Positions 1 to 8,842 of a stretch of DNA of 64,000 nt are shown here, one piece after another. This DNA comes from Sphingobium scionense (GTDB lineage: Bacteria; Pseudomonadota; Alphaproteobacteria; Sphingomonadales; Sphingomonadaceae). The translations under genes and the position numbers were made by a program. How positions within the stretch are numbered: position 1 is the first letter of the stretch; the number at the start of each line of letters is the position of its first letter. The stretch spans positions 186,001-250,000 of the forward strand of contig NZ_JACIEU010000005.1 of assembly GCF_014197035.1 (NCBI RefSeq), in the 5' to 3' direction. The notes beneath the pieces were generated by a model. That model was not told where the DNA came from, made no database searches, and saw only the letters and a list, made by a program, of their open reading frames with translations.

Positions 1-123
1 GATGCGGGCCAGCCGGCTGACGCAGACATTCAGGAACGCACCGATACCGGCGAGCAGGAAGACGGGGGCAAGCGCAAGCTGGATCGTCTGGGCGACCTGG
101 CTGACTTGCGGAAGGGGGATCAT
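1..123 (-). CDS. DUF2721 family membrane protein, cut by window edge
   Basis: Only the N-terminal 41 residues are inside the window; the rest lies to the left of base 1. The visible part contains a hydrophobic segment (IQLALAPVFLLAGIGAFLNV) followed by a basic SRLARI stretch, which matches the start of DUF2721 membrane proteins, whose function is unknown. Two in-frame ATGs exist at 129 and 123. The upstream GGGAGAAGGA sequence ends 1 nt from the first and about 7 nt from the second, so 123 is preferred, although ATG 129 would overlap the preceding stop as ATGA. It is the last visible gene of the alaC operon. Family assignment is by pattern recognition. Confidence 0.7.
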   Translation of the reverse strand, partial: MIPLPQVSQVAQTIQLALAPVFLLAGIGAFLNVCVSRLARI

Positions 124-125
124 TG

Positions 126-344
126 TCATTTCCTTCTCCCTATCAACCAGCGGACAAGGAAAAAAGTGGCGATGCCTGCGATAGGTGTAAGGATCAGGAT
201 GACCGATGCTTGTCGCTTACCAGCCGCGCATTGCATGTCGCCGGCATCGATATGGCAGTCGCCGATGACGCGAGCGACGAACAGGCTGAGCAGTGCAAAC
301 ATGGCGGGCAGCGCTGCGATACAGCCGCAGCGTCCGTCCGTCAT
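126..344 (-). CDS. small two-TM membrane protein, unknown function
   Basis: This 72-residue protein has two predicted membrane segments (about residues 8-26 and 48-67) separated by a short Cys-containing loop (GDCHIDAGDMQC), and ends with the basic tail IGRRK. It starts 14 nt downstream of the alaC stop, and its stop touches the start of the DUF2721 gene, so the three genes are probably co-transcribed. I do not recognise a family. Small size lowers certainty, but the tight spacing and clear membrane pattern support a real gene. Confidence 0.6.
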   Translation of the reverse strand: MTDGRCGCIAALPAMFALLSLFVARVIGDCHIDAGDMQCAAGKRQASVILILTPIAGIATFFLVRWLIGRRK

Positions 345-358
345 GTCAGGCCGATATG

Positions 359-1570
359 TCAGGCAGCGCCCTTGGACGAGGGCGTGTTGACGCCCATCGA
401 CTTGAGATACTGCTTGATGTTGCGGGCCGCCTGCCGCAGCCGCTGTTCATTCTCGACCATGGCGATGCGGACATAGCCCTCGCCATCCTCGCCATAGCCC
501 ACGCCCGGCGCGACCGCGACCTTGGCATGGGTCAGGAGCTGCTTGGAAAATTCCAGGCTGCCCATGTCCTTGAGCGCGGGCGGCAGCGGTGCCCAGGCGA
601 ACATCGACGCACGCGGCGCGGGAATGTCCCATCCGGCGCGGGAAAAGCTCTCGACCATCACGTCGCGGCGCTTGTGATACAGCTCGCGATTCTTGGCGAC
701 GATGTCCTGCGGGCCGTTGAGCGCGGCGCAGGCGGCCGCCTGGATTGGCGTGAATGCGCCATAGTCGAGATAGGATTTCACCCGGCTCATCGCCGCGATC
801 AGTTGCTTGTTGCCGACGGCAAAGCCGATGCGCCAGCCGGCCATCGAATAGGTCTTGGACAGGGACGTGAACTCGATCGCGACATCCTTGGCGCCCGGCA
901 CCTGCAGGATGGAGGGCGTCGGGTTGCCGTCAAAATAAAGCTCGGAATAAGCGAGGTCGCTCAGCACCCAGACCTTGTTCTCCTTCGCCCAGGCGACGAG
1001 CCGCTCGTAGAAGGCCAGGTCCACCGTTTCGGCGGTCGGGTTGGACGGATAATTGACCACCAGGATCGACGGGCGCGGCACGGTGAAGGCCATGGCGCGG
1101 TCGAGCGCGCGGAAATAATTCTCGTCCGGCGTCGTCGGCACCGACCGGATGGTCGCTCCGGCGATGATGAAGCCGAACATGTGGATCGGGTAGCTGGGGT
1201 TGGGGGCCAGAACCACGTCGCCCGGTGCGGTGATTGCGGTGGCGAGACTGGCCAGCCCCTCCTTCGACCCCATGGTCACGACGACCTCGGTTTCCGGGTC
1301 GACGTCGACGCCGAAGCGACGGCCATAATAATTGGCCTGCGCCTTGCGCAGGCCCGGAATCCCCTTGGACTGGGAATAGCCATGGGCGTCTGGCTTGCTG
1401 GCGACTTCGACCAGCTTGGCGATGACATGATCGGGCGGCGGCAGGTCGGGATTGCCCATGCCCAGGTCGATAATATCCTCTCCCGCGGCGCGGGCTGCGG
1501 CTCGCATCGCGTTCACTTCGGCGATGACGTAAGGCGGCAGGCGCTTCATGCGGTAGAATTCTTCGGACAT
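359..1570 (-). CDS. alaC: PLP aminotransferase, AlaC / LL-DAP aminotransferase-like
   Basis: A 403-residue fold-type I aminotransferase (class I/II), normal length. The PLP lysine is K239 in SLSKTYSMAGWRIGF, and the phosphate/cofactor-binding PNPSYP and NYPSNPT motifs are present. Proteins of this type (E. coli AlaC, LL-diaminopimelate aminotransferase-like) make alanine from pyruvate or act on related amino acids; the exact substrate cannot be read from sequence. The start is placed at MSEEF (1570): the upstream in-frame extension to 1633 is not family-like. Leads a minus-strand operon with two small membrane proteins. It is divergent from phaC with about 140 nt between starts. Confidence 0.85.
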   Translation of the reverse strand: MSEEFYRMKRLPPYVIAEVNAMRAAARAAGEDIIDLGMGNPDLPPPDHVIAKLVEVASKPDAHGYSQSKGIPGLRKAQANYYGRRFGVDVDPETEVVVTMGSKEGLASLATAITAPGDVVLAPNPSYPIHMFGFIIAGATIRSVPTTPDENYFRALDRAMAFTVPRPSILVVNYPSNPTAETVDLAFYERLVAWAKENKVWVLSDLAYSELYFDGNPTPSILQVPGAKDVAIEFTSLSKTYSMAGWRIGFAVGNKQLIAAMSRVKSYLDYGAFTPIQAAACAALNGPQDIVAKNRELYHKRRDVMVESFSRAGWDIPAPRASMFAWAPLPPALKDMGSLEFSKQLLTHAKVAVAPGVGYGEDGEGYVRIAMVENEQRLRQAARNIKQYLKSMGVNTPSSKGAA

Positions 1571-1713
1571 TATAGGGGCTTTCCTGAAAGCTCTCGGTAA
1601 GGAATAGTGCGTGGCACGCATTCGGCATGTCACAATCTGGCTATAACCCGCCAGGCTGCGGCGCGCCAGTGAAAGCGGCTGATATCGGCAATGCCAGGAG
1701 GAGGAAGGTGGCC

Positions 1714-3453
1714 ATGGAAACGCAGGATGTCCTGGAGCCTCATCTCCCGACCCTGGCGGAGATGCAGAAATGGACCCAGGTGCTGGGCCGTGCGCAACAG
1801 CTGATGCTGGAGCAGGCGGCGGGTGCGACCGGTCGTATGCTGCCCTTCGACCCGGAGGTCGTGGCGCGGATCCAGACCAGCTTTGCCGATGAAGGGCTGG
1901 CGCTATGGCAGCGCTTCCTCGATTCCGGCGGCCTGCTGCGCGACCAGCCCGCTCCGCCGCCGGCCGACAGCCCGGCTGCGCGCAAGGACCGGCGCTTTGC
2001 CGATCCCGCCTGGACGACCCATCCCTTCTACGACCTGATCCGGCAAAGCTATCTGCTGATCTCCGATTATCTGATGAATCTGGCCGACGCGGTCGACGGC
2101 GTCGATCCCAAGGCGAAGGCCAAGCTGCGCTTTGCCACCACCGGCATGCTCGATGCGATGGCGCCGTCCAATTTCCCGCTGATGAATCCGACGGTGGTGG
2201 AAAAGACGATCCAGAGCGGCGGCGAGAATCTGGTGAAGGGCCTCCAGCATATGCTGGCCGACATGGAGAAGGGCCAGCTTACCCATACCGACGGCACCCA
2301 GTTCGAACTGGGGCGCAACATCGCCGCGACGCCGGGCAAGGTGGTCCACGAAACCCCGCTCTATCAGCTCATCCATTATGCGCCCTCGACGCCCAAGGTG
2401 CTGGCGACGCCGCTGATCATCTTCCCGCCCTGGATCAACCGCTTCTACATTCTCGATCTCTCGCCGGAGAAAAGCTTCGTCAAATGGGCGGTGGACCAGG
2501 GGATCAGCGTCTTTCTCGTCTCGTGGAAATCGGCCGACGCCTCGATGAAGGACATGGTCTGGGACGATTATATCCTCAGCGGCCAGGTCGATGCGATCGA
2601 TACGGTGCGCGACCTGCTGAACGTGCCGAGCGTCCACACCATCGGTTATTGCGTGGCGGGCACGACGCTGGCAGCCACGCTGGCGCTGCTGGCGGCGCGG
2701 GGCGAGGCGGACAAGGTGGCGAGCGCGACCTTCTTCACCGCCCAGGTGGATTTCAGCGCGGCCGGCGATCTCACCCTGTTCGTCGATGACGAACAGATGA
2801 AGCTGGTCGACCGGCTCTCGTCCAGCGGCTTTCTCGACGGGCGCTATATGGCGGCGACCTTCAACCTGCTGCGCGGGCGCGACCTCATCTGGAACTATGT
2901 GGTCAAGAATTACCTGCTCGGCATGGATTATCCGCCCTTCGACCTGCTCTACTGGAATGGCGACACGACCAACCTGCCGGCGCGCTGGCATCGCGACTAT
3001 CTGACTCAGCTCTATCGCGACAATCTGCTGGTGGTGCCCGGCGCGATCAGCGTCGCGGGCACGCCGATCGACCTGACGCAGATCCACACCCCCGCCTATG
3101 TCCAGGCCGGCAAGGAAGATCATATCGCTCCGCTCGAAAGCGTGTGGAAACTGACCGAGCATCTCGCCGGTCCGGTCCGGTTCCTGCTCGCCGGCTCCGG
3201 TCACATCGCCGGCGTCATCAACCCGCCGGTTGCGCAGAAATATCAATATTGGACGGTCGAGGCGCGAGAGCCGACGCTGGACGGCTTTGTTGCATCTGCG
3301 CGCGAAACCAAGGGCAGCTGGTGGCCCGACTGGGCCGAATGGTTGCGCGCCATCGATTCGCGCGAGGTCGCGGTCCGCGGCGCGCGCAAGCCGGGCGGCG
3401 GCAAGCTTCGGGCAATAGAAGATGCGCCCGGACGTTACGTAAAAGCCCGTTAG
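1714..3453 (+). CDS. phaC: class I poly(3-hydroxyalkanoate) synthase PhaC
   Basis: Polymerises (R)-3-hydroxyacyl-CoA into PHA storage granules in the cytoplasm. It has 579 residues, typical for class I synthases. The lipase-like box is GYCVAG with the catalytic cysteine C313; the downstream Asp is in QAGKEDHIAP and the His in GSGHIAGVINPP, completing the Cys-Asp-His triad. N-terminal PhaC domain followed by the alpha/beta hydrolase core. The start at 1714 is chosen because GGAGGAGGAAGG lies just upstream; a longer frame opens at 1627 without such support. A phasin gene follows directly, so the two form a PHA granule cluster. Confidence 0.95.
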   Translation: METQDVLEPHLPTLAEMQKWTQVLGRAQQLMLEQAAGATGRMLPFDPEVVARIQTSFADEGLALWQRFLDSGGLLRDQPAPPPADSPAARKDRRFADPAWTTHPFYDLIRQSYLLISDYLMNLADAVDGVDPKAKAKLRFATTGMLDAMAPSNFPLMNPTVVEKTIQSGGENLVKGLQHMLADMEKGQLTHTDGTQFELGRNIAATPGKVVHETPLYQLIHYAPSTPKVLATPLIIFPPWINRFYILDLSPEKSFVKWAVDQGISVFLVSWKSADASMKDMVWDDYILSGQVDAIDTVRDLLNVPSVHTIGYCVAGTTLAATLALLAARGEADKVASATFFTAQVDFSAAGDLTLFVDDEQMKLVDRLSSSGFLDGRYMAATFNLLRGRDLIWNYVVKNYLLGMDYPPFDLLYWNGDTTNLPARWHRDYLTQLYRDNLLVVPGAISVAGTPIDLTQIHTPAYVQAGKEDHIAPLESVWKLTEHLAGPVRFLLAGSGHIAGVINPPVAQKYQYWTVEAREPTLDGFVASARETKGSWWPDWAEWLRAIDSREVAVRGARKPGGGKLRAIEDAPGRYVKAR

Positions 3454-3517
3454 AGGCGCGGATTTCAGCCATTCCCCATTGGCCGCCGATCAGCGCCAAA
3501 ACATCAATATGTCTGAT

Positions 3518-3580
3518 TTGTTGCACTGCACAATGGGCCTTGTAATCCTTTGGGATAAGGCTTATTGTGCAGTGCAACAA
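3518..3580. promoter_or_regulatory. long perfect palindrome upstream of phasin (probable PhaR-type operator)
   Basis: Two perfect 17-bp inverted arms, TTGTTGCACTGCACAAT (3518-3534) and its reverse complement (3564-3580), flank a 29-bp spacer. Each arm also contains the shorter palindrome TTGCACTGCAC/TGCAGTGCAA. The right arm ends 3 nt before the GGAGG of the phasin gene. PhaR repressors of alphaproteobacteria bind TGC/GCA-rich sites in front of phasin genes and themselves, so a PHA-responsive operator is the natural reading; this is inference. The position after phaC also allows an mRNA hairpin. Confidence 0.6.
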
Positions 3581-3594
3581 ACGGAGGATGGTCG

Positions 3595-4437
3595 ATGGCC
3601 GTTACCCCTAAGTCTGCGCGTGCCAAGCCGGTCGCGAAAACTGCGTCTGCAACCTTGTCTGCCAGTGAGGCGCTCAAGGCTGCGGAAGCCGCGTTGGGTG
3701 AAAAACCCGCGCCCAAGAAGCCTGCGCCGCGCAAGATCGCTGCCAAAGCTGCTCCTGCAAAGGCGCCTGCGCCCAAGCCGGTGGAGAAGCCCAAGCTGAC
3801 GGTGGAAGAGGCTGCGCCCGTCGCCGATCCGGTGGCGGTGATCGCGGCCTCGACGGCGGTCGATGCAGCACCTGAACCCGTTGTTGAAGACCTAGAGGCG
3901 GTAGTGGCTCCGGAGCCTGTGTCCGCCCCCCAGACCAAAGCGAAGACGCTGCCTGCCACAGAAGGAACCCTGATCATGAACGATATCCTCGAAACCGGTA
4001 AGAAGTTCGCCGAAGACACCAAGGTCAAGCTGGAAACGGCCTATGCCGACATCAACGAAAAGGCGAAGGCCGGTGTCGAAAAGTCGACCAAGGCGATGGA
4101 AGAGCTGAGCGACATCGCCAAGGGCAATGTCGAGGCGCTGGTTGAATCGGGCAAGATCGCGGCCAAGGGCTTCGAGACGCTGGGCCAGGAAGCCGTCGAC
4201 TACAGCCGCAAGAATTTCGAGAAGGCGACGGCATCGTTCAAGAGCTTCTCGACCGCCAAGACCCCGACCGAATTCTTCCAGCTGCAGAGCCAGTTCCTGT
4301 CGAGCAGCTTCGACGAGTTCACCAAGGAAGCCGCCAAGAGCAGCGAAGCCTTCCTGAAGCTCGCTGGCGACATCAGCCAGCCGCTGACGGCGCGCGTGAC
4401 CCTGGTGACCGACAAGGTGAAGTCGCTCGCCGCCTGA
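3595..4437 (+). CDS. phaP: phasin family protein with Ala/Lys/Pro-rich N-terminal extension
   Basis: Granule-associated phasin coating PHA inclusions. Residues 1-127 are low-complexity, rich in Ala, Lys and Pro (KPAPKKPAPRKIAAKAAPAK), resembling histone-like tails; residues 128-280 form the helical phasin domain beginning MNDILETGKKFAEDTKVKLE and containing FFQLQSQFLSSSFDEFTK. Start 3595 has GGAGG 7 nt upstream. An internal ATG at 3976 has GAAGGA about 9 nt upstream and would yield the phasin domain alone. Located next to phaC and behind a large palindrome. The basic tail could contact DNA or the granule surface; this is not proven. Confidence 0.88.
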   Translation: MAVTPKSARAKPVAKTASATLSASEALKAAEAALGEKPAPKKPAPRKIAAKAAPAKAPAPKPVEKPKLTVEEAAPVADPVAVIAASTAVDAAPEPVVEDLEAVVAPEPVSAPQTKAKTLPATEGTLIMNDILETGKKFAEDTKVKLETAYADINEKAKAGVEKSTKAMEELSDIAKGNVEALVESGKIAAKGFETLGQEAVDYSRKNFEKATASFKSFSTAKTPTEFFQLQSQFLSSSFDEFTKEAAKSSEAFLKLAGDISQPLTARVTLVTDKVKSLAA

Positions 4438-4469
4438 GGCGTAGCGTTCTTCCGATCGGAATGACAGCT

Positions 4470-4503
4470 AAGGGCGTGGCTTTCGTGGAAGCGGCGCCCT
4501 TTT
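4470..4503 (+). terminator. probable intrinsic terminator after phasin
   Basis: AAGGGCG (4470-4476) pairs with CGCCCTT (4495-4501) around an internally structured loop, followed by further T residues. It lies about 30 nt after the phasin stop. Confidence 0.6.
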
Positions 4504-4600
4504 CCATGTCATGACTTGCGGCGGAAACATGGTTACGCAGCGATGACACGCGGTCCGCCCCCTTGCCTTGGCGAGACAAATCGCCATATCCTTCGCCATC

Positions 4601-4972
4601 ATGAAGCATCTCATCAGCGCATCGGCGACGATCCCCTTCACGGCTGGTCCCGACCAGGACGATACGGGCGACAATGGCCCGAACATCGGCGTGGCCACGC
4701 GCACGCGGACCCGCACCAAGAAGCCATCGCTCTACAAGGTGCTGATGCTGAACGACGATTACACGCCGATGGAGTTCGTCGTGCATGTCCTTCAGCATTT
4801 TTTTCGCATGGATATGGAGGAAGCGACCCGGGTGATGCTGCACGTCCATCAGCGCGGCGTCGGCGTGTGCGGCATCTTCAGCTATGAAGTGGCCGAGACC
4901 AAGGTGAACCAGGTGATGGATTTCGCCCGGCAGAACCAGCATCCGCTGCAATGCACGCTGGAAAAGGCCTGA
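4601..4972 (+). CDS. clpS: ATP-dependent Clp protease adaptor ClpS
   Basis: Adaptor that delivers N-end-rule substrates to ClpA(P). The conserved core is clear: [20 protein letters not shown] with the substrate-pocket NDDYTPM residues, then the [21 protein letters not shown] segment. 123 residues from start 4601; an in-frame ATG at 4568 would add 11 residues. Neither start has a strong Shine-Dalgarno, so the start is a length-based choice. The N-terminal 35 residues are divergent and basic (TRTRTRTKK). clpA, the usual downstream neighbour, is not next to it here. Confidence 0.92.
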   Translation: MKHLISASATIPFTAGPDQDDTGDNGPNIGVATRTRTRTKKPSLYKVLMLNDDYTPMEFVVHVLQHFFRMDMEEATRVMLHVHQRGVGVCGIFSYEVAETKVNQVMDFARQNQHPLQCTLEKA

Positions 4973-5025
4973 CATCAGCGGGAAAGGGCGATCGCTTAAC
5001 CTTTTCTTGGTCAGTGTGGCGCCTC

Positions 5026-5053
5026 TATTTCAATCAATTACATGATTGAAATA
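5026..5053. promoter_or_regulatory. AT-rich operator-like palindrome
   Basis: Perfect 11-bp inverted repeat TATTTCAATCA / TGATTGAAATA around the spacer ATTACA, in an unusually AT-rich stretch 60 nt upstream of the Ser/Asp-rich protein gene. It looks like a dimeric regulator binding site; the regulator is unknown. Confidence 0.5.
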
Positions 5054-5115
5054 CAATGTTTTTTCAGACTTATTCGGCATGATCGGTCCCGCTAAACGAA
5101 GTGGGGACTTCCAGC

Positions 5116-5721
5116 ATGACGACTATCAGCACTTACAACATGACCATGCCGCCATCGCCGCGCATGTCGATGACCAATCGCATCGAAGCTGCGGTGGAGG
5201 CCGGCTCCATCTCGGAAACGGATGGCGACGCGCTCGAAACCGCGCTCGATTCCATCGATTCCGCGCTCAGTACCTCCGCCAGTTCGGGCAGTTCACGGCT
5301 CGATCCGTCATCGATGAAGGATCGGATCGATTCCCTGATCGATGATCAGGTATCGGCCGGCACCCTGACCGAGGATCAGGCGGCGCAATTGCAGAGCCTC
5401 TTTGCCCAGGGACCGGGCGGTGCGGGGGCGTCGGCCGATGGCGAAGATAGTATGAGCATCGACGGCCTGTCCGCGATGGACGGGATGCAGGGGCCGCAGG
5501 GCATGCGCGGCCCGCCGCCGCCGCGCCCGGCCGAGGACAGCAGCGATGACGACGACAGCACCACCAGCGAGACGAGTGCGACCAGCGCGGCCGATCAGCT
5601 GGATTCGATCATCGCCTTCCTCGAAAATCTCCGCTCCAGCCTCAGTCAGTCGCTCTACGGATCGACCAGCAGCGCCGCGAGCAGCAGCAATAGCGGCCTG
5701 GTGGTCGACAGCCTCGCCTGA
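5116..5721 (+). CDS. acidic Ser/Asp-rich protein of unknown function
   Basis: 201 residues, strongly acidic and low in hydrophobics. Two related helical units, IEAAVEAGSISETDGDAL (about 19-50) and IDSLIDDQVSAGTLTEDQAA (about 67-92), look like an internal duplication. They are followed by a Gly/Pro/Met region, a DSSDDDDSTTSETSATSAA tract, and a C-terminal helix (LDSIIAFLENLRSSL) with a Ser-rich end. No signal peptide or membrane segment. ATG 5116 is preferred over GTG 5101 because of AGTGGGGA upstream. I do not recognise a family. It has its own AT-rich upstream region with a palindrome, so it may be individually regulated. Confidence 0.7.
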   Translation: MTTISTYNMTMPPSPRMSMTNRIEAAVEAGSISETDGDALETALDSIDSALSTSASSGSSRLDPSSMKDRIDSLIDDQVSAGTLTEDQAAQLQSLFAQGPGGAGASADGEDSMSIDGLSAMDGMQGPQGMRGPPPPRPAEDSSDDDDSTTSETSATSAADQLDSIIAFLENLRSSLSQSLYGSTSSAASSSNSGLVVDSLA

Positions 5722-5864
5722 CGGTGCGCCCATCTGACGCGCGTGGGGGCGCGCAGACTTCCGGCCGGCGGCATGGGCTATCGTGCGTGGCGCTGGCCGG
5801 ATGAATTTTCACGATCTTGCCTTCGTTAATATCGGGGGCAGCATTTTGCCGCTAGAACGGCGGC

Positions 5865-7373
5865 GTGACGCAGGAGACGGCCCCTTTCATCCACGACCTT
5901 GCCGTGATCGGCGGCGGGGTGAACGGGTGCGGCATTGCGCGCGATGCGGCGGGGCGGGGTGCCAGCGTGGTGCTGCTCGAACGCGGTGACCTGGCGCAAG
6001 GCACCTCCTCGGCTTCGACCAAGCTCATCCATGGCGGGCTGCGCTATCTGGAACATCGCGCTTTCGGCCTGGTCCGCGAATCCCTTGCCGAACGGGAAAG
6101 GCTGTGGCGCATCGCGCCGCACATCATCCAGCCGATGCGCTTCGTCCTGCCCTGGGTCCAAGGGCTGCGCCCGCGCTGGTTGCTGCGCCTCGGCCTCTTC
6201 CTCTACGATCATATCGGTGGCCGCCGTGCCCTGCCGGCGACGGAGGCGATCGACCTGCGTCATCATGTCGCCGGTGCGCCGCTGCGGGCGGGATTCGGCC
6301 CCGCCTATGTCTATTCCGACGGCTGGGTCGATGACGCGCGACTGGTTATCCTCAACGCCCGCGACGCCGCCGATCACGGCGCCGACATCCGCCCCCGCAC
6401 GCAATTGCTGCGGCTGGAGCAGGCCGGCGATCATTGGCGCATCCATGCGCGCGATGCGGCGGGGCAGGCGCAGACCTTCCATGCGCGGGTCGTGGTCAAT
6501 GCTACCGGACCCGCCGTGCTCGACCTGCTCGACCGCGCCGATCGCCGCGCCGACCGGCTCATCCGGCTGGTGCGCGGGTCGCATATCGTCGTGCCGCGCC
6601 TGTTCGACCATGGCATGGCCTATTTCTTCCAGCTGCCCGACGGCCGCATCTTCTTCGCCATCCCCTATCAGCATCTCTACACGCTGATCGGCACCACCGA
6701 CCGCGATCATCAGGATGGCGTCGATCCGATCGAGGCCAGTGCCGAGGAAATCGCCTATCTGTGCGAGGGTGCGAACCGCTATTTCGCCCGCTCGATCAGC
6801 CCCGCCGATGTCGTCTGGTCCTTTGCCGGCGTCCGGCCGCTGATCGACGACGGATCGGCCCGGCCGGAATCGGCGACGCGCGGCTATCATCTCGATCTTG
6901 ATCGGGAGGATGGCGCGCCGCCGCTGCTCAGCATCTATGGCGGCAAGATCACCACCTATCGCCATCTCGCGGCCGATGCGATCGCCCTGTTGAAGCCGCT
7001 CCTGCCCTCGCTCGCGGGCGATGACTGGACAGCCGACGCGCCGCTCCCCGGCGGCGATTTCCCGATGACCGGCCTGGCCGATCTCGTCGCCGCGCTGGCC
7101 GGCGACTATCCTTTCCTTGATCTCGACACGGCGGAGCGGATCGGCTGCGCCTATGGCACCCTTGCCCGCGACTGGCTGGGCGCGGCGCGCGACTGGTCGG
7201 ACCTGGGCCGGGATTTCGGCCATGGCCTGACCGAAGCGGAGGTGCGCTATCTCCGCGCGCGGGAATGGGCGCAGACCAGCGAGGATATTCTCTGGCGCCG
7301 GACCAAGCTGGGTCTGCGGTTCGACGCCGCGCAACTGGCCGCGCTCGATGCCTGGCTTGAGGAGAGGGCATGA
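5865..7373 (+). CDS. glpD: FAD-dependent glycerol-3-phosphate dehydrogenase GlpD
   Basis: Membrane-associated oxidation of sn-glycerol-3-phosphate to dihydroxyacetone phosphate, passing electrons to quinone. 502 residues, normal length. The N-terminal dinucleotide-binding motif is LAVIGGGVNGCGIARDAAGR, followed by the family signature GTSSASTKLIHGGLRYLE; the C-terminal DAO domain is present (VRYLRAREWAQTSEDILWRRTKLG region). Start is GTG at 5865, fitting the family N-terminus, though the ribosome-binding site is weak. Overlaps glpK by 4 nt, forming a two-gene glycerol catabolic operon; no glpF transporter or glpR repressor is adjacent. Confidence 0.95.
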   Translation: MTQETAPFIHDLAVIGGGVNGCGIARDAAGRGASVVLLERGDLAQGTSSASTKLIHGGLRYLEHRAFGLVRESLAERERLWRIAPHIIQPMRFVLPWVQGLRPRWLLRLGLFLYDHIGGRRALPATEAIDLRHHVAGAPLRAGFGPAYVYSDGWVDDARLVILNARDAADHGADIRPRTQLLRLEQAGDHWRIHARDAAGQAQTFHARVVVNATGPAVLDLLDRADRRADRLIRLVRGSHIVVPRLFDHGMAYFFQLPDGRIFFAIPYQHLYTLIGTTDRDHQDGVDPIEASAEEIAYLCEGANRYFARSISPADVVWSFAGVRPLIDDGSARPESATRGYHLDLDREDGAPPLLSIYGGKITTYRHLAADAIALLKPLLPSLAGDDWTADAPLPGGDFPMTGLADLVAALAGDYPFLDLDTAERIGCAYGTLARDWLGAARDWSDLGRDFGHGLTEAEVRYLRAREWAQTSEDILWRRTKLGLRFDAAQLAALDAWLEERA

Positions 7374-8842
7374 CCGACCGCTATCTGCTGGTGCTGGACG
7401 AAGGGACAACCTCGACCCGCGCGATGCTCTATGCCCCCGACGGCCGCCGTATCGCGATGGCGCAGGCGGAACTGACCCAATATTATCCACAGCCCGGCTG
7501 GGTTGAGCATGATGCCGCCGAAATCTGGACCCGCACGCGCGATTGCGCCCGCCAGATGGTGGAGCGGGCCGGTGGTGCCGACCGGATCGCTGCCATCGGC
7601 ATCACCAACCAGCGCGAGACGGTGGTCGCCTGGGACCGGCGCACCGGCGAACCGCTGGCGCCCGCCATCGTCTGGCAGGACCGGCGCACGACGGCCCAAT
7701 GCGCCGCGCTGCGGGACGCCGGCCATGAGGCGATGCTGCAACAGCGCACCGGCCTTGTCGTCGATCCCTATTTTTCCGCCAGCAAGATGCGCTGGTTGAT
7801 CGACAATGTGCCGGCCGTGGCCCAGGCGGGGGATAGGCTGGCCCTCGGCACGATCGAAAGCTGGCTGGTGTGGAAACTGACCGGCGGCCTGCATGTCAGC
7901 GACGCCAGCAATGCCAGCCGCACCCAGTTGGTCGCGCTCGACGGCACCGATTGGGATCCGGCCTTATGCGACCTGTTCGGCGTCCCGCGCGCGGCGCTCC
8001 CCGAAATCGTCGACAATGCCGGCGCCTTTGGCGAGACGCTGGCGGCGCTGTTCGGCGGCGCCATCCCGATCCGCGGGCTGGCCGGCGATCAGCAGGCGGC
8101 CAGCATCGGCCAGGCTTGCCTGACGCCCGGCGATGCCAAGGCGACCTTGGGCACCGGCGCCTTCATCCTCGCCAATATGGGCGCGCAGTTGCCTGCCTCG
8201 CGCCATCGCCTGCTCGGCACTCTGCTCTACCGGATCGGCGATCAGCGCATCTATGCGCTCGAAGGATCGATCTTCATCGCCGGCAATCTCATCAAATGGC
8301 TGCGCGACCAGCTCGGGCTGATCGGATCGGCCGAAGAGACGGAGGCGCTGGCCAGATCGGTGCCCGACAGTGGCGGCGTGCTGATGCTGCCGGCGCTGGC
8401 GGGGCTTGGCGCGCCGCACTGGCGGCCGGACGTGAATGGCGTCATCGCCGGCCTCACCCAGGGATCGACCCGCGCGCATATCGTCCGCGCTGCGCTCGAA
8501 TCCCTCTCGCACCAATTGTCCGACCTCGCCACCGCCTTCGCCGCCGATGGCGCGCCCTGGCGCCAGCTGCGGATCGACGGTGGCATGAGCGCCAATGACT
8601 GGATCGCCCAGGATATCGCTGATATGCTCGATGTCAGTGTGGATCGTCCGGCGGATGTGGAAACCACGGCGCTGGGTGCGGCCATGCTGGCAGGGCTGGG
8701 GGCTGGACTGTTCCGGTCCCTGAACGAGGCCGCGACGATGGCAGGGAAGACGATTCGATTTGATCCGGCAATGCTGCCGCAGCCGCGCGATGCGCGGCTG
8801 TCGGCATGGCACCGCCTGCGCGATCGGACGCTGGCCTCCTGA
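7370..8842 (+). CDS. glpK: glycerol kinase GlpK
   Basis: Phosphorylates glycerol to glycerol-3-phosphate with ATP, feeding GlpD. 490 residues, normal for FGGY kinases. Motifs: LVLDEGTTSTRAMLY (ATP phosphate binding), GITNQRETVVAWDR and PAIVWQDRRT (substrate side), GTGAFILANMG, and the C-terminal GLGAPHWRPD and DGGMSANDWIAQ signatures. Starts inside the glpD stop (ATGA), so translation is coupled. Confidence 0.96.
   Translation: MTDRYLLVLDEGTTSTRAMLYAPDGRRIAMAQAELTQYYPQPGWVEHDAAEIWTRTRDCARQMVERAGGADRIAAIGITNQRETVVAWDRRTGEPLAPAIVWQDRRTTAQCAALRDAGHEAMLQQRTGLVVDPYFSASKMRWLIDNVPAVAQAGDRLALGTIESWLVWKLTGGLHVSDASNASRTQLVALDGTDWDPALCDLFGVPRAALPEIVDNAGAFGETLAALFGGAIPIRGLAGDQQAASIGQACLTPGDAKATLGTGAFILANMGAQLPASRHRLLGTLLYRIGDQRIYALEGSIFIAGNLIKWLRDQLGLIGSAEETEALARSVPDSGGVLMLPALAGLGAPHWRPDVNGVIAGLTQGSTRAHIVRAALESLSHQLSDLATAFAADGAPWRQLRIDGGMSANDWIAQDIADMLDVSVDRPADVETTALGAAMLAGLGAGLFRSLNEAATMAGKTIRFDPAMLPQPRDARLSAWHRLRDRTLAS

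Noticed and set aside
4993-5010. CtrA site (TTAA-N7-TTAA) near TTAACC sequences
   Set aside because: Only half-sites were found here and upstream of the PilZ and amiC genes; no full-length match.
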